The position numbers and the translations under genes were made by a program. Source: Marinobacter sp. F3R11 (GTDB lineage: Bacteria; Pseudomonadota; Gammaproteobacteria; Pseudomonadales; Oleiphilaceae). From it: a DNA stretch of 64,000 nt. The notes below the pieces were generated by a model that saw only the letters and a list, made by a program, of their open reading frames with translations, was not told the origin of the DNA and did no database searches. This document shows positions 45,213 through 53,572 of the stretch, piece by piece. The stretch is from contig NZ_QOCH01000015.1 in the NCBI RefSeq assembly GCF_003318275.1, positions 912,516-976,515 on the forward strand. The letters are read 5' to 3'. The first letter of the stretch is position 1, and every line of letters starts with the position of its first letter.

Positions 45213-46562
45213 GTGAATCAGAACCGCGTCCGAAACAGTGCTCAGGGTAGTGTCAGAACCAACGCAAAGAACACCAGCCTGAGAGGACATACCGACGAAA
45301 ACCATATACTGAATCTTCCTCTACAGGACACTCACGTAGATCGTGCACCGCACACCTATGAGCGCTGGCTCGTAGCCAAGCTCATGCGCATGGCAGGGTC
45401 GCCTCCTCTGCGTTTCCGGTTGTGGAATGGCGATGTCATTGAACCCGGCGAAGAATCAGCACAATTCACGCTGCAACTCGCTGACCCCAAGGCTCTTTAT
45501 TCTCTGGTAACCAACCCTAATCTGGCTTTTGGCGACCTATACAGCGCCGGGCGCCTGGAAATAGAGGGCGACCTGCCCGATCTTATGGAGACACTCTACC
45601 GCGCTATTCACCAGGCGCGCGAGAAATGGCCACGATGGCTGGAAGCCCTGTGGCGAAACCACCCTCCCCGGTCGACCGGAATGCCGGAAGCACGGGAGAA
45701 TATTCATCATCATTATGATCTGGGCAACGACTTTTACCGGCTCTGGCTGGACCAATCCGAGATGCAATACACCTGTGCCTACTATGAGCGGCCCGAGCTG
45801 AGTCTGGAACAGGCGCAACTGGCAAAGCTGGAACATATATGCAGAAAGCTCAGGCTCAAACCAGGCATGACCGTTGTCGAAGCAGGCTGTGGCTGGGGCG
45901 GACTGGCGCGTTACATGGCACGGAACTACGGTGTACACGTCCACGCCTACAACATTTCCCGGGAACAGATCCTTTATGCACGGGAACAGGCTCGCGAACA
46001 GGGGCTGGACACTCTGATCGACTATGTTGAAGACGACTACCGAAACATTCGTGGCCAGTATGATGCATTCGTCTCAGTTGGCATGCTGGAACATGTCGGT
46101 AAGGAAAACTATCCCGCATTGTCAGAATTGATCAAGCGTACGCTGAAGCCGGAAGGTATGGCGCTGATCCACAGCATTGGCCGCAACCGTCCCATGCTGA
46201 TGAATTCATGGATTGAAAAGCGAATATTCCCCGGTGCCTATCCACCCAGTATCGGAGAATTCATGTCGCTGTGCGAACATGGCAACTTCTCTGTGCTCGA
46301 TGTGGAAAATCTCAGGCTCCACTACGCCCGTACCCTGGATGACTGGCTGACACGCTTCAATTCCGTGGAAGCCGCTGTTTCTGAAATGTATGACGAGCAC
46401 TTCACCCGGGCCTGGCGTATGTACCTTGCCGGCTCCATCGCAGCCTTCCGGGCAGGGTCGCTGCAGCTTTACCAGGTTCTGTTTACCCACGGCGACAACA
46501 ATGAGCTGCCAGCGACACGGCAGGATATCTATAGTTCTCCCGCCGCCTCCGAAAACACCTGA
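45213..46562 (+). CDS. cfa: cyclopropane-fatty-acyl-phospholipid synthase
   Basis: Methylates double bonds of membrane lipids with S-adenosylmethionine. The C-terminal methyltransferase (about 165-430) has IHHHYDLGNDFYRLWLD, VVEAGCGWGGLARYMA (SAM site) and FVSVGMLEHVGKENY. An N-terminal lipid-binding domain precedes it, plus a basic, Asn-rich extension. The start is uncertain: GTG 45213 has an ideal GGGAG eight bases upstream, while ATG 45138 and ATG 45162 give 474 or 466 residues with poorer sites. It precedes a flavoprotein gene by 11 bases, so the two are probably cotranscribed. Confidence 0.9.
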   Translation: MNQNRVRNSAQGSVRTNAKNTSLRGHTDENHILNLPLQDTHVDRAPHTYERWLVAKLMRMAGSPPLRFRLWNGDVIEPGEESAQFTLQLADPKALYSLVTNPNLAFGDLYSAGRLEIEGDLPDLMETLYRAIHQAREKWPRWLEALWRNHPPRSTGMPEARENIHHHYDLGNDFYRLWLDQSEMQYTCAYYERPELSLEQAQLAKLEHICRKLRLKPGMTVVEAGCGWGGLARYMARNYGVHVHAYNISREQILYAREQAREQGLDTLIDYVEDDYRNIRGQYDAFVSVGMLEHVGKENYPALSELIKRTLKPEGMALIHSIGRNRPMLMNSWIEKRIFPGAYPPSIGEFMSLCEHGNFSVLDVENLRLHYARTLDDWLTRFNSVEAAVSEMYDEHFTRAWRMYLAGSIAAFRAGSLQLYQVLFTHGDNNELPATRQDIYSSPAASENT

Positions 46563-46573
46563 GGTTACCGGCC

Positions 46574-47698
46574 ATGGAAACTTACGATCTGATTATTGTT
46601 GGTGCCGGCCCGGCAGGATCTACCCTGGCAAAAGCCCTCGAAGACAGTGGAAAACGGGCGTTGCTAATTGATAAACACAAGTTCCCCCGGGATAAAACCT
46701 GCGCCGGCTGGGTCACACCTTCGGTTATGGAAACCCTGGGGATTGATCCTGCTGAATACGGAAACGGCCGAACCCTCCAACCCATACGCCGATTCCGGAT
46801 CGGCATGATGGGGCAGGCTGCTGTAGAAAATGATCATGGCGGCGTGGTCAGTTACGGAATCCGACGCTGTGAGTTTGATGATTACCTTCTGAGCCGGACA
46901 AACACACCCAGACAGCTGGGCACACCGGTAAAAAGCATCACAAGAAAAGACGATAACTGGCTTGTCAATGAAGCCTGGAGTGCGCCGCTTCTGGTGGGCG
47001 CAGGCGGGCACTTTTGCCCTGTAGCCAGGCTGATTGGCGATGGCCCGGGAAGCCACGAAACCGTTGTCGCTGCCAAGGAAGTCGAGTTTGAAATGACTCC
47101 GGAGCAGGCAAGTGCCTGTAAAGCGCGGGGAGATACTCCGGAGCTTTGGTTCTGCCAGGACCTGAAGGGCTATGCCTGGATTTTTCGCAAGGGTAACTAT
47201 CTGAATGTCGGCCTTGGCCGGGAGGACAATCATAAACTGAGCAATCATTTGCAGGATTTTGTGGAAACAATGAAAGCCAGCGGACGACTCCCTGCGGACC
47301 TGCCCGGCCGCTTTAAAGGTCATGCTTACCTGCTCTATGACCATTCAGGGCGAGCACTGACGGGTGATGGCCTGCTATTGATTGGCGACGCCGCAGGGCT
47401 TGCATATACCCAAAGTGGCGAAGGTATTCGCCCGGCCATCGAATCCGCACTACTGGCGGCAGATGTTATCCGGCGTACGCCGGAGTTCTCTGCCACTACC
47501 CTGCAGACATACAGCGACGCCATCAGGAAGAGGTTTGGTCATCGCGGACCTGCAGCAGAACAGGGTTTCCAGCTACCTGCCTGGATCCGGATGCCCATGG
47601 CAGGCATATTGATGCGATCTCACTGGTTTACGCGAAAGGTGGTGACTGAAAAATGGTTCCTTCACGAGCAAGTACCGCCCCTGGCAGCAAATATCTGA
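46574..47698 (+). CDS. FAD-dependent oxidoreductase, geranylgeranyl-reductase-like
   Basis: A 374-residue flavoprotein with the dinucleotide-binding fold (YDLIIVGAGPAGSTLAKALE), FPRDKTCAGWVTPS and the second FAD motif LLIGDAAGLAYTQSGEGIRPAI, matching the geranylgeranyl reductase/monooxygenase-like group. Being 11 bases downstream of cfa, it may reduce or modify lipid acyl chains or isoprenoids; that is inference. Confidence 0.83.
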   Translation: METYDLIIVGAGPAGSTLAKALEDSGKRALLIDKHKFPRDKTCAGWVTPSVMETLGIDPAEYGNGRTLQPIRRFRIGMMGQAAVENDHGGVVSYGIRRCEFDDYLLSRTNTPRQLGTPVKSITRKDDNWLVNEAWSAPLLVGAGGHFCPVARLIGDGPGSHETVVAAKEVEFEMTPEQASACKARGDTPELWFCQDLKGYAWIFRKGNYLNVGLGREDNHKLSNHLQDFVETMKASGRLPADLPGRFKGHAYLLYDHSGRALTGDGLLLIGDAAGLAYTQSGEGIRPAIESALLAADVIRRTPEFSATTLQTYSDAIRKRFGHRGPAAEQGFQLPAWIRMPMAGILMRSHWFTRKVVTEKWFLHEQVPPLAANI

Positions 47699-47717
47699 TC
47701 CCGACTGCTTTCCAGAT

Positions 47718-47743
47718 ACAAAAAAGGCGGCCAAAAGGCCGCC
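47718..47743 (-). terminator. rho-independent terminator of dps
   Basis: Perfect stem GGCGGCC/GGCCGCC with an AAAA loop (47726-47732 with 47737-47743) is followed on the minus strand by a T run (47719-47725). Confidence 0.88.
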
Positions 47744-47762
47744 AGGAAACAGTTCTAAGGGA

Positions 47763-48236
47763 TCAGTGGCCCAGATAGCTACGATACATCCAGACAGTTT
47801 TTTCCTGCTGGGAAATGTAGTCACTCATCAACGCCACAGTGCCCTCATCCTGAGCATCTCCCGCCAGGCTCAGCAGCTCCCGCTGTTTGCCAATCAGTTT
47901 TGCGAAGCTGTCGAGAATATTTTCCATAGCCTGCTTACCATCACTAACGTCTCTCTGCTCAGGCACTTCTGAACGCTCAATGTAGGTGCTGTATGCGTGG
48001 GCCGGACGATGCCCCAACGTAAGAACCCGCTCAGCAACCTCATCAACCTTGAGCAACAGGTCGTTGTACAGTTCTTCAAACTTTACGTGGAGTTCAAAAA
48101 AGTTATCACCTTTTATGTTCCAGTGATAACCACGCACGTTCATGTAAAAAATCTGATAGTTGGAAAGCAGATCGTTGAGCGCATCAGCCAGCTTTACCGT
48201 TTTTTCCTTGTCCAGACCAATGAAATTCTTACCCAT
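47763..48236 (-). CDS. dps: Dps-family ferritin-like DNA-protection protein
   Basis: A 157-residue four-helix protein that stores iron and protects DNA from peroxide. The inter-subunit ferroxidase residues are visible in RGYHWNIKGDNFFELHVKFEELYNDLLLKVDEVAER. The N-terminus is short and only weakly basic, so DNA binding may be modest. It has its own terminator, and an inverted repeat lies just upstream of the start. Confidence 0.93.
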   Translation of the reverse strand: MGKNFIGLDKEKTVKLADALNDLLSNYQIFYMNVRGYHWNIKGDNFFELHVKFEELYNDLLLKVDEVAERVLTLGHRPAHAYSTYIERSEVPEQRDVSDGKQAMENILDSFAKLIGKQRELLSLAGDAQDEGTVALMSDYISQQEKTVWMYRSYLGH

Positions 48237-48266
48237 TTTGATGTCTCCTTCGTGGCTTTTAAAACA

Positions 48267-48292
48267 AGACTGGATTGACTCTAACCCAGTCT
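48267..48292. promoter_or_regulatory. inverted repeat upstream of dps
   Basis: Perfect 7-base arms AGACTGG and CCAGTCT are separated by 12 bases, 31-56 bases before the dps ATG. It could be an operator or a hairpin in the dps leader; nothing links it to a named regulator. Confidence 0.4.
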
Positions 48293-48375
48293 CAGCATAA
48301 TCGTGAAGTTCAGTTCTTCAATGCCGGTCATAGTGCGAACCAATGCCTTGTCCCACACTCCAGCCAGGAAAATGA

Positions 48376-49818
48376 CTACACACCAGGCCCACAGTCAATG
48401 CAGCCTTCCTCAGGAAGCGGACCGATATTGAGGTTACGATTCAGATGTTTCAGGGCTGTTCGCAGCCCTTCCTCAATCACCGGGTGGTAGAACGGCATGT
48501 CCAGCATTTCACTGACCGTTAAACGCCGCTGCACGGACCAGGCCAACAGGTGGGCAATGTGTTCAGCGGCAGGGCCAAACATCTCGGCCCCCATAAACAT
48601 CCCACTACCGTGCTCTCCGTATACTCTGAGCAGTCCCCTGTTTTTACCTATCACCCGGCTCCGGCCCTGGTCTTCAAATGACACTTCACCTACAGCGAAG
48701 CGACCCGCGCAACGCTTGTCCACTTCGTCAATAGTCAGCCCTACAGAAGCTATCTGGGGATCAGTAAACACGACTGCAAGGGGGGTGCGCCTCAGACCGG
48801 CCTGAACTTCCGGGTAAGAAGCTGCATTATCGCCGGCAATCCGGCCCTCATCGGCAGCTTCGTGCAGGAGCGGCAATGTGTTATTGGCATCGCCGGCAAT
48901 GAAGATATGGCTTTGACCGCAGCGCAGTGTGTGTGGATCAAACACCGGCATACCTTTTTCGTCCAGCTCAATATCCGCATTCTGAATATCCAGATTATCG
49001 ACATTGGGACGACGCCCGGTAGCTGCGAGCAGATATTCAAATGTTTCTGTTTTTTCACTGCCACCTTCATCGATGTAGGTTACAGCCACTCCACCATCAA
49101 CCCGCTCGACGCGCTTCACATCACTATCGGGGTCCAGCGGAAACTCTTCATTGAAACGTTCGAGCGCATACTTACGAATACTCTCATCGCGAATCGGGCC
49201 TACCGCTCCACCTACCCCGAACATTCGTACACGAACACCAAGCCTGCTAAGTGCCTGGCCCAGCTCAAGCCCGATCACGCCTGGCCCGAAAACAACAACC
49301 GACTCAGGCAAATCCTGCCATTCAAAAATGTCGTCATTGAGCACAAGGCGGTCTTTGGCTTCTTTCAGAAAACCCGGAATATTGGGGCGGGAGCCAGTTG
49401 CAATGATTATCCGACGGGCATGAATTTCGGTTTCATTGTCAACGATCAGGCGATTGGGGCCAGCGAAGCGGGCGTTGCCCCTGATACGATGCTGCTCGGG
49501 GAACATTTCTACCGAACGGACTACTGAACCCACAAATCGGTCACGCTCTGAGCGCACCCGCTCCATCACGCGCTTTCCATCCACTGTGATGTCGCCGGCA
49601 GAGATGCCGAACAGCTTTCCCCTGGCCATCCCATATGCGCTGTCCGCAGCTGCAATCAGCAACTTGCTTGGCATACAGCCCACCCGGGCACAGGTAGTTC
49701 CGTACTCGCCACCTTCAATAAGCACCACCTTGTCCGTGGCCTTTCGTACCCTCTGATAGGCCACCATTCCGGCAGTCCCTGCGCCAATAATTGCCACATC
49801 CACTTCACGCTTTTCCAT
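48376..49818 (-). CDS. dihydrolipoyl dehydrogenase-like disulfide oxidoreductase
   Basis: A 480-residue class I pyridine-nucleotide-disulfide oxidoreductase: FAD motif [13 protein letters not shown], redox-active disulfide [16 protein letters not shown]-binding motif [16 protein letters not shown], a second FAD motif IFIAGDAN, and the C-terminal His-Glu pair in YHPVIEEGL. It is not next to dehydrogenase-complex genes, so lipoamide as substrate is uncertain; mercuric or other disulfide reduction is an alternative. No mercury-specific Cys pair is seen at the C-terminus. Confidence 0.85.
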   Translation of the reverse strand: MEKREVDVAIIGAGTAGMVAYQRVRKATDKVVLIEGGEYGTTCARVGCMPSKLLIAAADSAYGMARGKLFGISAGDITVDGKRVMERVRSERDRFVGSVVRSVEMFPEQHRIRGNARFAGPNRLIVDNETEIHARRIIIATGSRPNIPGFLKEAKDRLVLNDDIFEWQDLPESVVVFGPGVIGLELGQALSRLGVRVRMFGVGGAVGPIRDESIRKYALERFNEEFPLDPDSDVKRVERVDGGVAVTYIDEGGSEKTETFEYLLAATGRRPNVDNLDIQNADIELDEKGMPVFDPHTLRCGQSHIFIAGDANNTLPLLHEAADEGRIAGDNAASYPEVQAGLRRTPLAVVFTDPQIASVGLTIDEVDKRCAGRFAVGEVSFEDQGRSRVIGKNRGLLRVYGEHGSGMFMGAEMFGPAAEHIAHLLAWSVQRRLTVSEMLDMPFYHPVIEEGLRTALKHLNRNLNIGPLPEEGCIDCGPGV

Positions 49819-49981
49819 AAAACAGCCTCCACTCCGGTATTCCAGAAAACCGGGAACCCGGATAAGAAATACAATAATATGTGCGCCAGTATATGCGCCT
49901 TTACCCGTAACCCTGATTTTGACAGCCTTGAATTGCCGCCATTCTGATTTAGCGCAACTCAGGCCCGGAGAGGACCCTGAA

Positions 49982-50653
49982 ATGGACAGTTACTGGCCAG
50001 AATTTCTCACTGTAGCACTGATACACTGGTTGGCTGTAGCCAGCCCGGGGCCGGATTTTGCAGTGATGATCCGGCAAGCACTGTTCAGGAGCCGGAAAAA
50101 CGCATTGATCACCTCAGCCGGTATAGCTGCAGGCATTCTGGTACACGTGACCTACTCCCTGCTGGGTATTGGCCTGCTCATCCAGCAGTCAATCCTGCTG
50201 TTTACCATACTCAAGATTGCCGGTGCACTGTACCTCACCTGGATTGCAGTACAGTGTCTGCAAGCCAGGGCAGGTGGAATTCATGTGGCAGCCGGGCCGG
50301 TTTCTCTGCAATCCAGCGCTGCTGCCCTGCGCCTGGGTTTTCTGACCAATGTCCTTAATCCGAAAGCGACTTTATTCTTTGTTTCACTGTTTTCAGTTGT
50401 CATCAGCCCGGGGACTCCCGTGGCTATACAGGCCGCTTACGGTATTTACATGGCACTGGCGACGGGTGTCTGGTTCACCCTGGTTGCCATTTTCTTTACG
50501 CTGCCCGCTGTACGTAATGGATTCAACCGCTTCGGCCACTGGCTCGACCGGTTGATGGGCGGCATTCTGCTGCTGCTGGCGGGCCAGCTTCTGTTCTCTA
50601 CAGTGAGCGGAGCAGAGCTTCCGTCTGGCTCCAGCACAGGCAAGGGTCTGTGA
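49982..50653 (+). CDS. LysE/RhtB-family amino acid exporter
   Basis: A 223-residue inner-membrane exporter with about six helices and the family start [30 protein letters not shown]. The ATG at 49982 with GGAGAGGA upstream is preferred to an open frame from 49919. Its last 56 bases overlap the 3' end of the DAHP synthase gene on the other strand; export of an aromatic or other amino acid is possible but not shown. Confidence 0.88.
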   Translation: MDSYWPEFLTVALIHWLAVASPGPDFAVMIRQALFRSRKNALITSAGIAAGILVHVTYSLLGIGLLIQQSILLFTILKIAGALYLTWIAVQCLQARAGGIHVAAGPVSLQSSAAALRLGFLTNVLNPKATLFFVSLFSVVISPGTPVAIQAAYGIYMALATGVWFTLVAIFFTLPAVRNGFNRFGHWLDRLMGGILLLLAGQLLFSTVSGAELPSGSSTGKGL

Positions 50654-51650
50654 TCGAACAGCCATAGCGCAGATCATCTCCGTCGTCCTGCCGCCCGGCC
50701 TCAAGAAAGCTCTCAAGCATCAGTCCACGAATATTGGTGCTGCCTGACCGCCGCTGACGCATCACTTCACGAGCGACATCAATCTGACGCTCGGCCTGCT
50801 TACAGGCATTGTCATGACTGCAATCCACCATAATTGCAGCGCAGAGGCCTGCGTCAGAAAGGCTTTCCGAGGCGTGCTGAATGCTGGTTTCATCATAGTT
50901 GGTGATACCCCGGCCGCCACGTAGCACCAGATGGGTGTCCGGATTGCCCCGGGTGCTGACCATGACTGGCGCGCCCTTGGCGGAAACACCCAGGTGATGA
51001 TGGGGATGAGCTCCTGATTTCATGGCATTGATAGCAACACTGATCCCTCCATCCGTGCCATTTTTGAATCCGGCTGGCATAGGCAGACCACTGACCATCT
51101 CTCGATGAATCTGGGATTCAGTGGTACGGGCCCCAATAGCGGTCCAACTCACCAGATCACCGAGGTAATCCATTGCAAAGGGGCTCAAAGCTTCAGTTGC
51201 CAGCGGCAAGCCCATCTCAGCCAGATTGAGAAGCAGGCGGCGTGAGCGCAACAGGCCTTCATTAAGATCGCCGGCGCCTGTACGTTCAGGATCGTATAAC
51301 AAACCCTTCCAACCAACCGTTGTTCTCGGTTTTTCCAGGTATGCACGCATAACAATAAGTAAACGATCACTCACCGCATCCGCCAGAGATTTCAGCTTTT
51401 CGCCATACTCCAGCGCAGCAACTTCATCATGAATCGAGCAGGGCCCGACCACAACAAGGATGCGTTCATCCTTGCCGTGCAGAACGTCCCGGATCTCTTT
51501 CCGGTGTTTTGCTATCTGCAGTGCAAGCCGCTCGTCGAGCGGCAAAAGCTCCCGCAATTCGGCCGGTGTAGGCAGAGCTGTCTCCTGCCGGTGTGTCGAT
51601 CCGGAACCCAGCACCTTACACTCTCCGGAGGGCTTCAAAGGCATATTCAT
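50598..51650 (-). CDS. 3-deoxy-7-phosphoheptulonate synthase, class I (AroFGH type)
   Basis: Condenses phosphoenolpyruvate and erythrose 4-phosphate, the entry step of aromatic amino acid synthesis. The 350-residue protein has ILVVVGPCSIHD, RAYLEKPRTTVGWKGL, GARTTESQIHREM and GFKNGTDG, all class I signatures. ATG at 51650 is chosen; the frame is open to 51683 but that overlaps the attenuator. Transcription is controlled by a leader peptide and terminator just upstream. Which feedback type (Phe, Tyr or Trp sensitive) cannot be read safely. The 3' end overlaps the convergent LysE gene. Confidence 0.95.
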   Translation of the reverse strand: MNMPLKPSGECKVLGSGSTHRQETALPTPAELRELLPLDERLALQIAKHRKEIRDVLHGKDERILVVVGPCSIHDEVAALEYGEKLKSLADAVSDRLLIVMRAYLEKPRTTVGWKGLLYDPERTGAGDLNEGLLRSRRLLLNLAEMGLPLATEALSPFAMDYLGDLVSWTAIGARTTESQIHREMVSGLPMPAGFKNGTDGGISVAINAMKSGAHPHHHLGVSAKGAPVMVSTRGNPDTHLVLRGGRGITNYDETSIQHASESLSDAGLCAAIMVDCSHDNACKQAERQIDVAREVMRQRRSGSTNIRGLMLESFLEAGRQDDGDDLRYGCSITDPCLCWSQTEALLRSL

Positions 51651-51681
51651 ATCGGTGTTTCCATTTCCCTGCGTCAGAATC

Positions 51682-51718
51682 AAAAAAGCCCCGGCTGGGC
51701 TACCAGTCGGGGCTTTCT
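51682..51718 (-). terminator. attenuator terminator in front of the DAHP synthase gene
   Basis: On the minus strand a GC-rich hairpin (GCCCCG...CGGGGC, arms extended by imperfect pairs) is followed by six T, only about 32 bases before the gene's ATG. It can end the leader transcript. Its left arm (CCGACTGGT) can instead pair with ACCAG and GTCGG in the preceding hairpin segment, giving an antiterminator. Confidence 0.8.
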
Positions 51719-51727
51719 GAGTCCGAC

Positions 51728-51754
51728 GGCAGCCTGGTTTTTCGCCGGGCTGCC
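51728..51754 (-). promoter_or_regulatory. pause/1:2 hairpin of the attenuator
   Basis: Perfect arms GGCAGCC and GGCTGCC enclose a 13-base loop, between the leader peptide stop and the terminator. This is the expected position of the 1:2 pause hairpin that competes with the antiterminator. Confidence 0.65.
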
Positions 51755-51781
51755 ATCCTCGTTGTTCGTTTTTTGAAGATG

Positions 51782-51919
51782 TTACGGGCGGCCCTGGCGC
51801 TGGCTAAAATAAAAGCCATAACCAAACCACCAAAAAAACACAGAAGCGATCACCGCCAACGGCTTTTGGCCGGAAGCTTGCAGAACATTCAATTGACAGA
51901 TCGCTTGTGTCGTCTTCAT
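51782..51919 (-). CDS. aromatic-rich leader peptide of the DAHP synthase attenuator
   Basis: A 45-codon frame starts at ATG 51919 and ends TAA at 51784-51782. Residues 27-38 read VFFWWFGYGFYF: five Phe, two Trp and two Tyr in twelve codons. Stalling there when aromatic aminoacyl-tRNA is short would free the antiterminator. The ATG lacks a good ribosome site and lies very near the likely promoter. Translation may instead begin at an internal GTG (51841 or 51853), giving a peptide of about 19-23 residues; GGTGA precedes the GTG at 51841. Confidence 0.75.
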   Translation of the reverse strand: MKTTQAICQLNVLQASGQKPLAVIASVFFWWFGYGFYFSQRQGRP

Positions 51920-51930
51920 GCTTACTAATA

Positions 51931-51957
51931 TATACCCCGGGTTTTCAACTTGGCAAC
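51931..51957 (-). promoter_or_regulatory. candidate promoter of the DAHP synthase leader
   Basis: On the minus strand TTGCCA is followed after 16-18 bases by TATATATT, a plausible -35/-10 pair. Transcription would begin close to 51923. Confidence 0.4.
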
Positions 51958-52025
51958 CCGTAACCGCGCTTTTTAGCAGATCAATACCAGAATAACCGGC
52001 CTTTCAGGGACAATGGGAACCAGCA

Positions 52026-52814
52026 ATGACATTAAATCTGCGGAATTACACCTTCCTGTTCTTTTTTATACTCATGCTCGCACTCATCTCCGGAACTGGT
52101 TCAGCACATGCTGACTCCCGAGCCTGGCAGCTCAATAACCGGGCTGGCGAGGATGTGGCAAGCCAGGTGCGGGAGCTTTATCACGGCGAGCCCGTATCTG
52201 TCACAGCTCGCGGGCAGCAACTCGTTGTTCGCGGCGACCAGCAATTGCTGGACGAAATCGGCATTTTAATCGAAACCCTGGACGTTGCTCCGGTGCAGGT
52301 CAGGATAACCGTACGGTCCCAGGAGGATATCGGTGGCAAGCGCTCCGGTGGTGGGGTCACAACAACACGAAACGGGGCGGGCGTAATCGTTGAGCGCAGA
52401 GTTACAAGCACTGGCGGCTCGCGGGAACGAAGCCTGATGGTTATGGACGGACAATCGGCTCATATTACGTCTGGCCAGGTGAGAACCCTGCCCTTCGCTG
52501 TACAGGGAGGAAGAAACCCGGCAGCCATCTTTGAGCAGGTAGAAACACGCAGTGGTTTTATTGTCAGCCCACAGGTGATTTCAGATCGTGCTGTAGAGCT
52601 GAATATTGTCTCTTTTGAAGCGGATCCCGCGGAGCTGGATGGGTATGAAACCCAGGCTTTAGTGACAATTCGCAGAGTGGAACCAGGCCAATGGGTATCT
52701 TTGGGTAGCACTTCAACCGAGTCGACCCACAAACAATCGGGCATTGCCTACAGCGTAAAGAGTAGCCAGTCAGATAACCGGAGCTTCCAGGTGAAGGTCG
52801 ACATTATCCACTGA
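52026..52814 (+). CDS. exported secretin-N-domain-like protein
   Basis: A 262-residue protein with a signal peptide ending near AHADS. The segment LVVRGDQQLLDEIGILIETLDVAPVQVRI matches the short N domain of type II/III secretion secretins. The region after it is beta-rich and Gly/Arg/Ser-rich and lacks the secretin pore domain. It stands alone, so it is an orphan periplasmic protein of unknown role, not a complete secretin. It is convergent with the J-domain gene, with only three bases between stop codons. Confidence 0.75.
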   Translation: MTLNLRNYTFLFFFILMLALISGTGSAHADSRAWQLNNRAGEDVASQVRELYHGEPVSVTARGQQLVVRGDQQLLDEIGILIETLDVAPVQVRITVRSQEDIGGKRSGGGVTTTRNGAGVIVERRVTSTGGSRERSLMVMDGQSAHITSGQVRTLPFAVQGGRNPAAIFEQVETRSGFIVSPQVISDRAVELNIVSFEADPAELDGYETQALVTIRRVEPGQWVSLGSTSTESTHKQSGIAYSVKSSQSDNRSFQVKVDIIH

Positions 52815-52817
52815 AGC

Positions 52818-53318
52818 CTACGTTCTGTTGCGCAGTAATACACTTTTTGCTTCATTTATCTTGGCGGCCAGATAATCGCTCCCGCCCCGGTCCGGGTGCA
52901 TTTTCTGCATCAGCCGACGATGGGCCATAACAATCTCGTCTTTCGAACATGCAGCAGAAACGCCCAGTATTTCACAGGCCTCACGCTCAGACATACTGCC
53001 ACTGTATACCGGCCCTGACTGCTCTGAGCCAGCCCTGCGTTCACCGCCCGCATCACCCGCACCCGAAAAAAAGCGATTCAGTGCCGGCACATACCGGATG
53101 ATCTCCGGCAACTTTCGCAACAGTGGAATCAGTGCAGCGACAGCAGCTGTCAGGACATGCACCCGCCCCGTAAGAACCATGAACACCAACAAAGCGCCAC
53201 CACCGATGAGAATGACCTTCCAGGTGGCCGCTTTCTTCTTCTCTGGTGACAATCCGCCCCATTGCTTCAGAACCACAAAGACAGCTGCCGCCAAAGCGAT
53301 TCCCAATATCCACTGCAT
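52818..53318 (-). CDS. membrane-anchored J-domain protein
   Basis: A 166-residue protein with two N-terminal hydrophobic segments ([17 protein letters not shown] and [16 protein letters not shown]), a linker and a C-terminal J domain ([11 protein letters not shown] ... [19 protein letters not shown]) with the HPD motif. It recruits and stimulates DnaK at the inner membrane, resembling TIM14/Pam18-type proteins. The ATG at 53318 follows AAAGGA; an open frame to 53357 is less likely. Confidence 0.9.
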   Translation of the reverse strand: MQWILGIALAAAVFVVLKQWGGLSPEKKKAATWKVILIGGGALLVFMVLTGRVHVLTAAVAALIPLLRKLPEIIRYVPALNRFFSGAGDAGGERRAGSEQSGPVYSGSMSEREACEILGVSAACSKDEIVMAHRRLMQKMHPDRGGSDYLAAKINEAKSVLLRNRT

Positions 53319-53572
53319 GATTGATCCTTTAATGATATAAGATCGTAATTCTGGCACCTATTGTTGTGACAAGGCTAGCCACAAATACCTACAACCCGGT
53401 GACAACTGCCCCCGGAGTTTAGTAGGATGCTATGTTTTGTCTCACATCAATAATTTCCGCATCCAAACAGTCTGTTGTTATACAAGGATCCGGAAGGGAA
53501 ACACGGTCATCCGCCGCCCTTTCCTGATGATTGTAAACACCGGACGAGATAGAGATTTCCAGGACCTGAATT

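Noticed and set aside
52026..52814. Complete type II secretion secretin
   Set aside because: It is too short and lacks the conserved pore-forming domain and neighbouring gsp genes.
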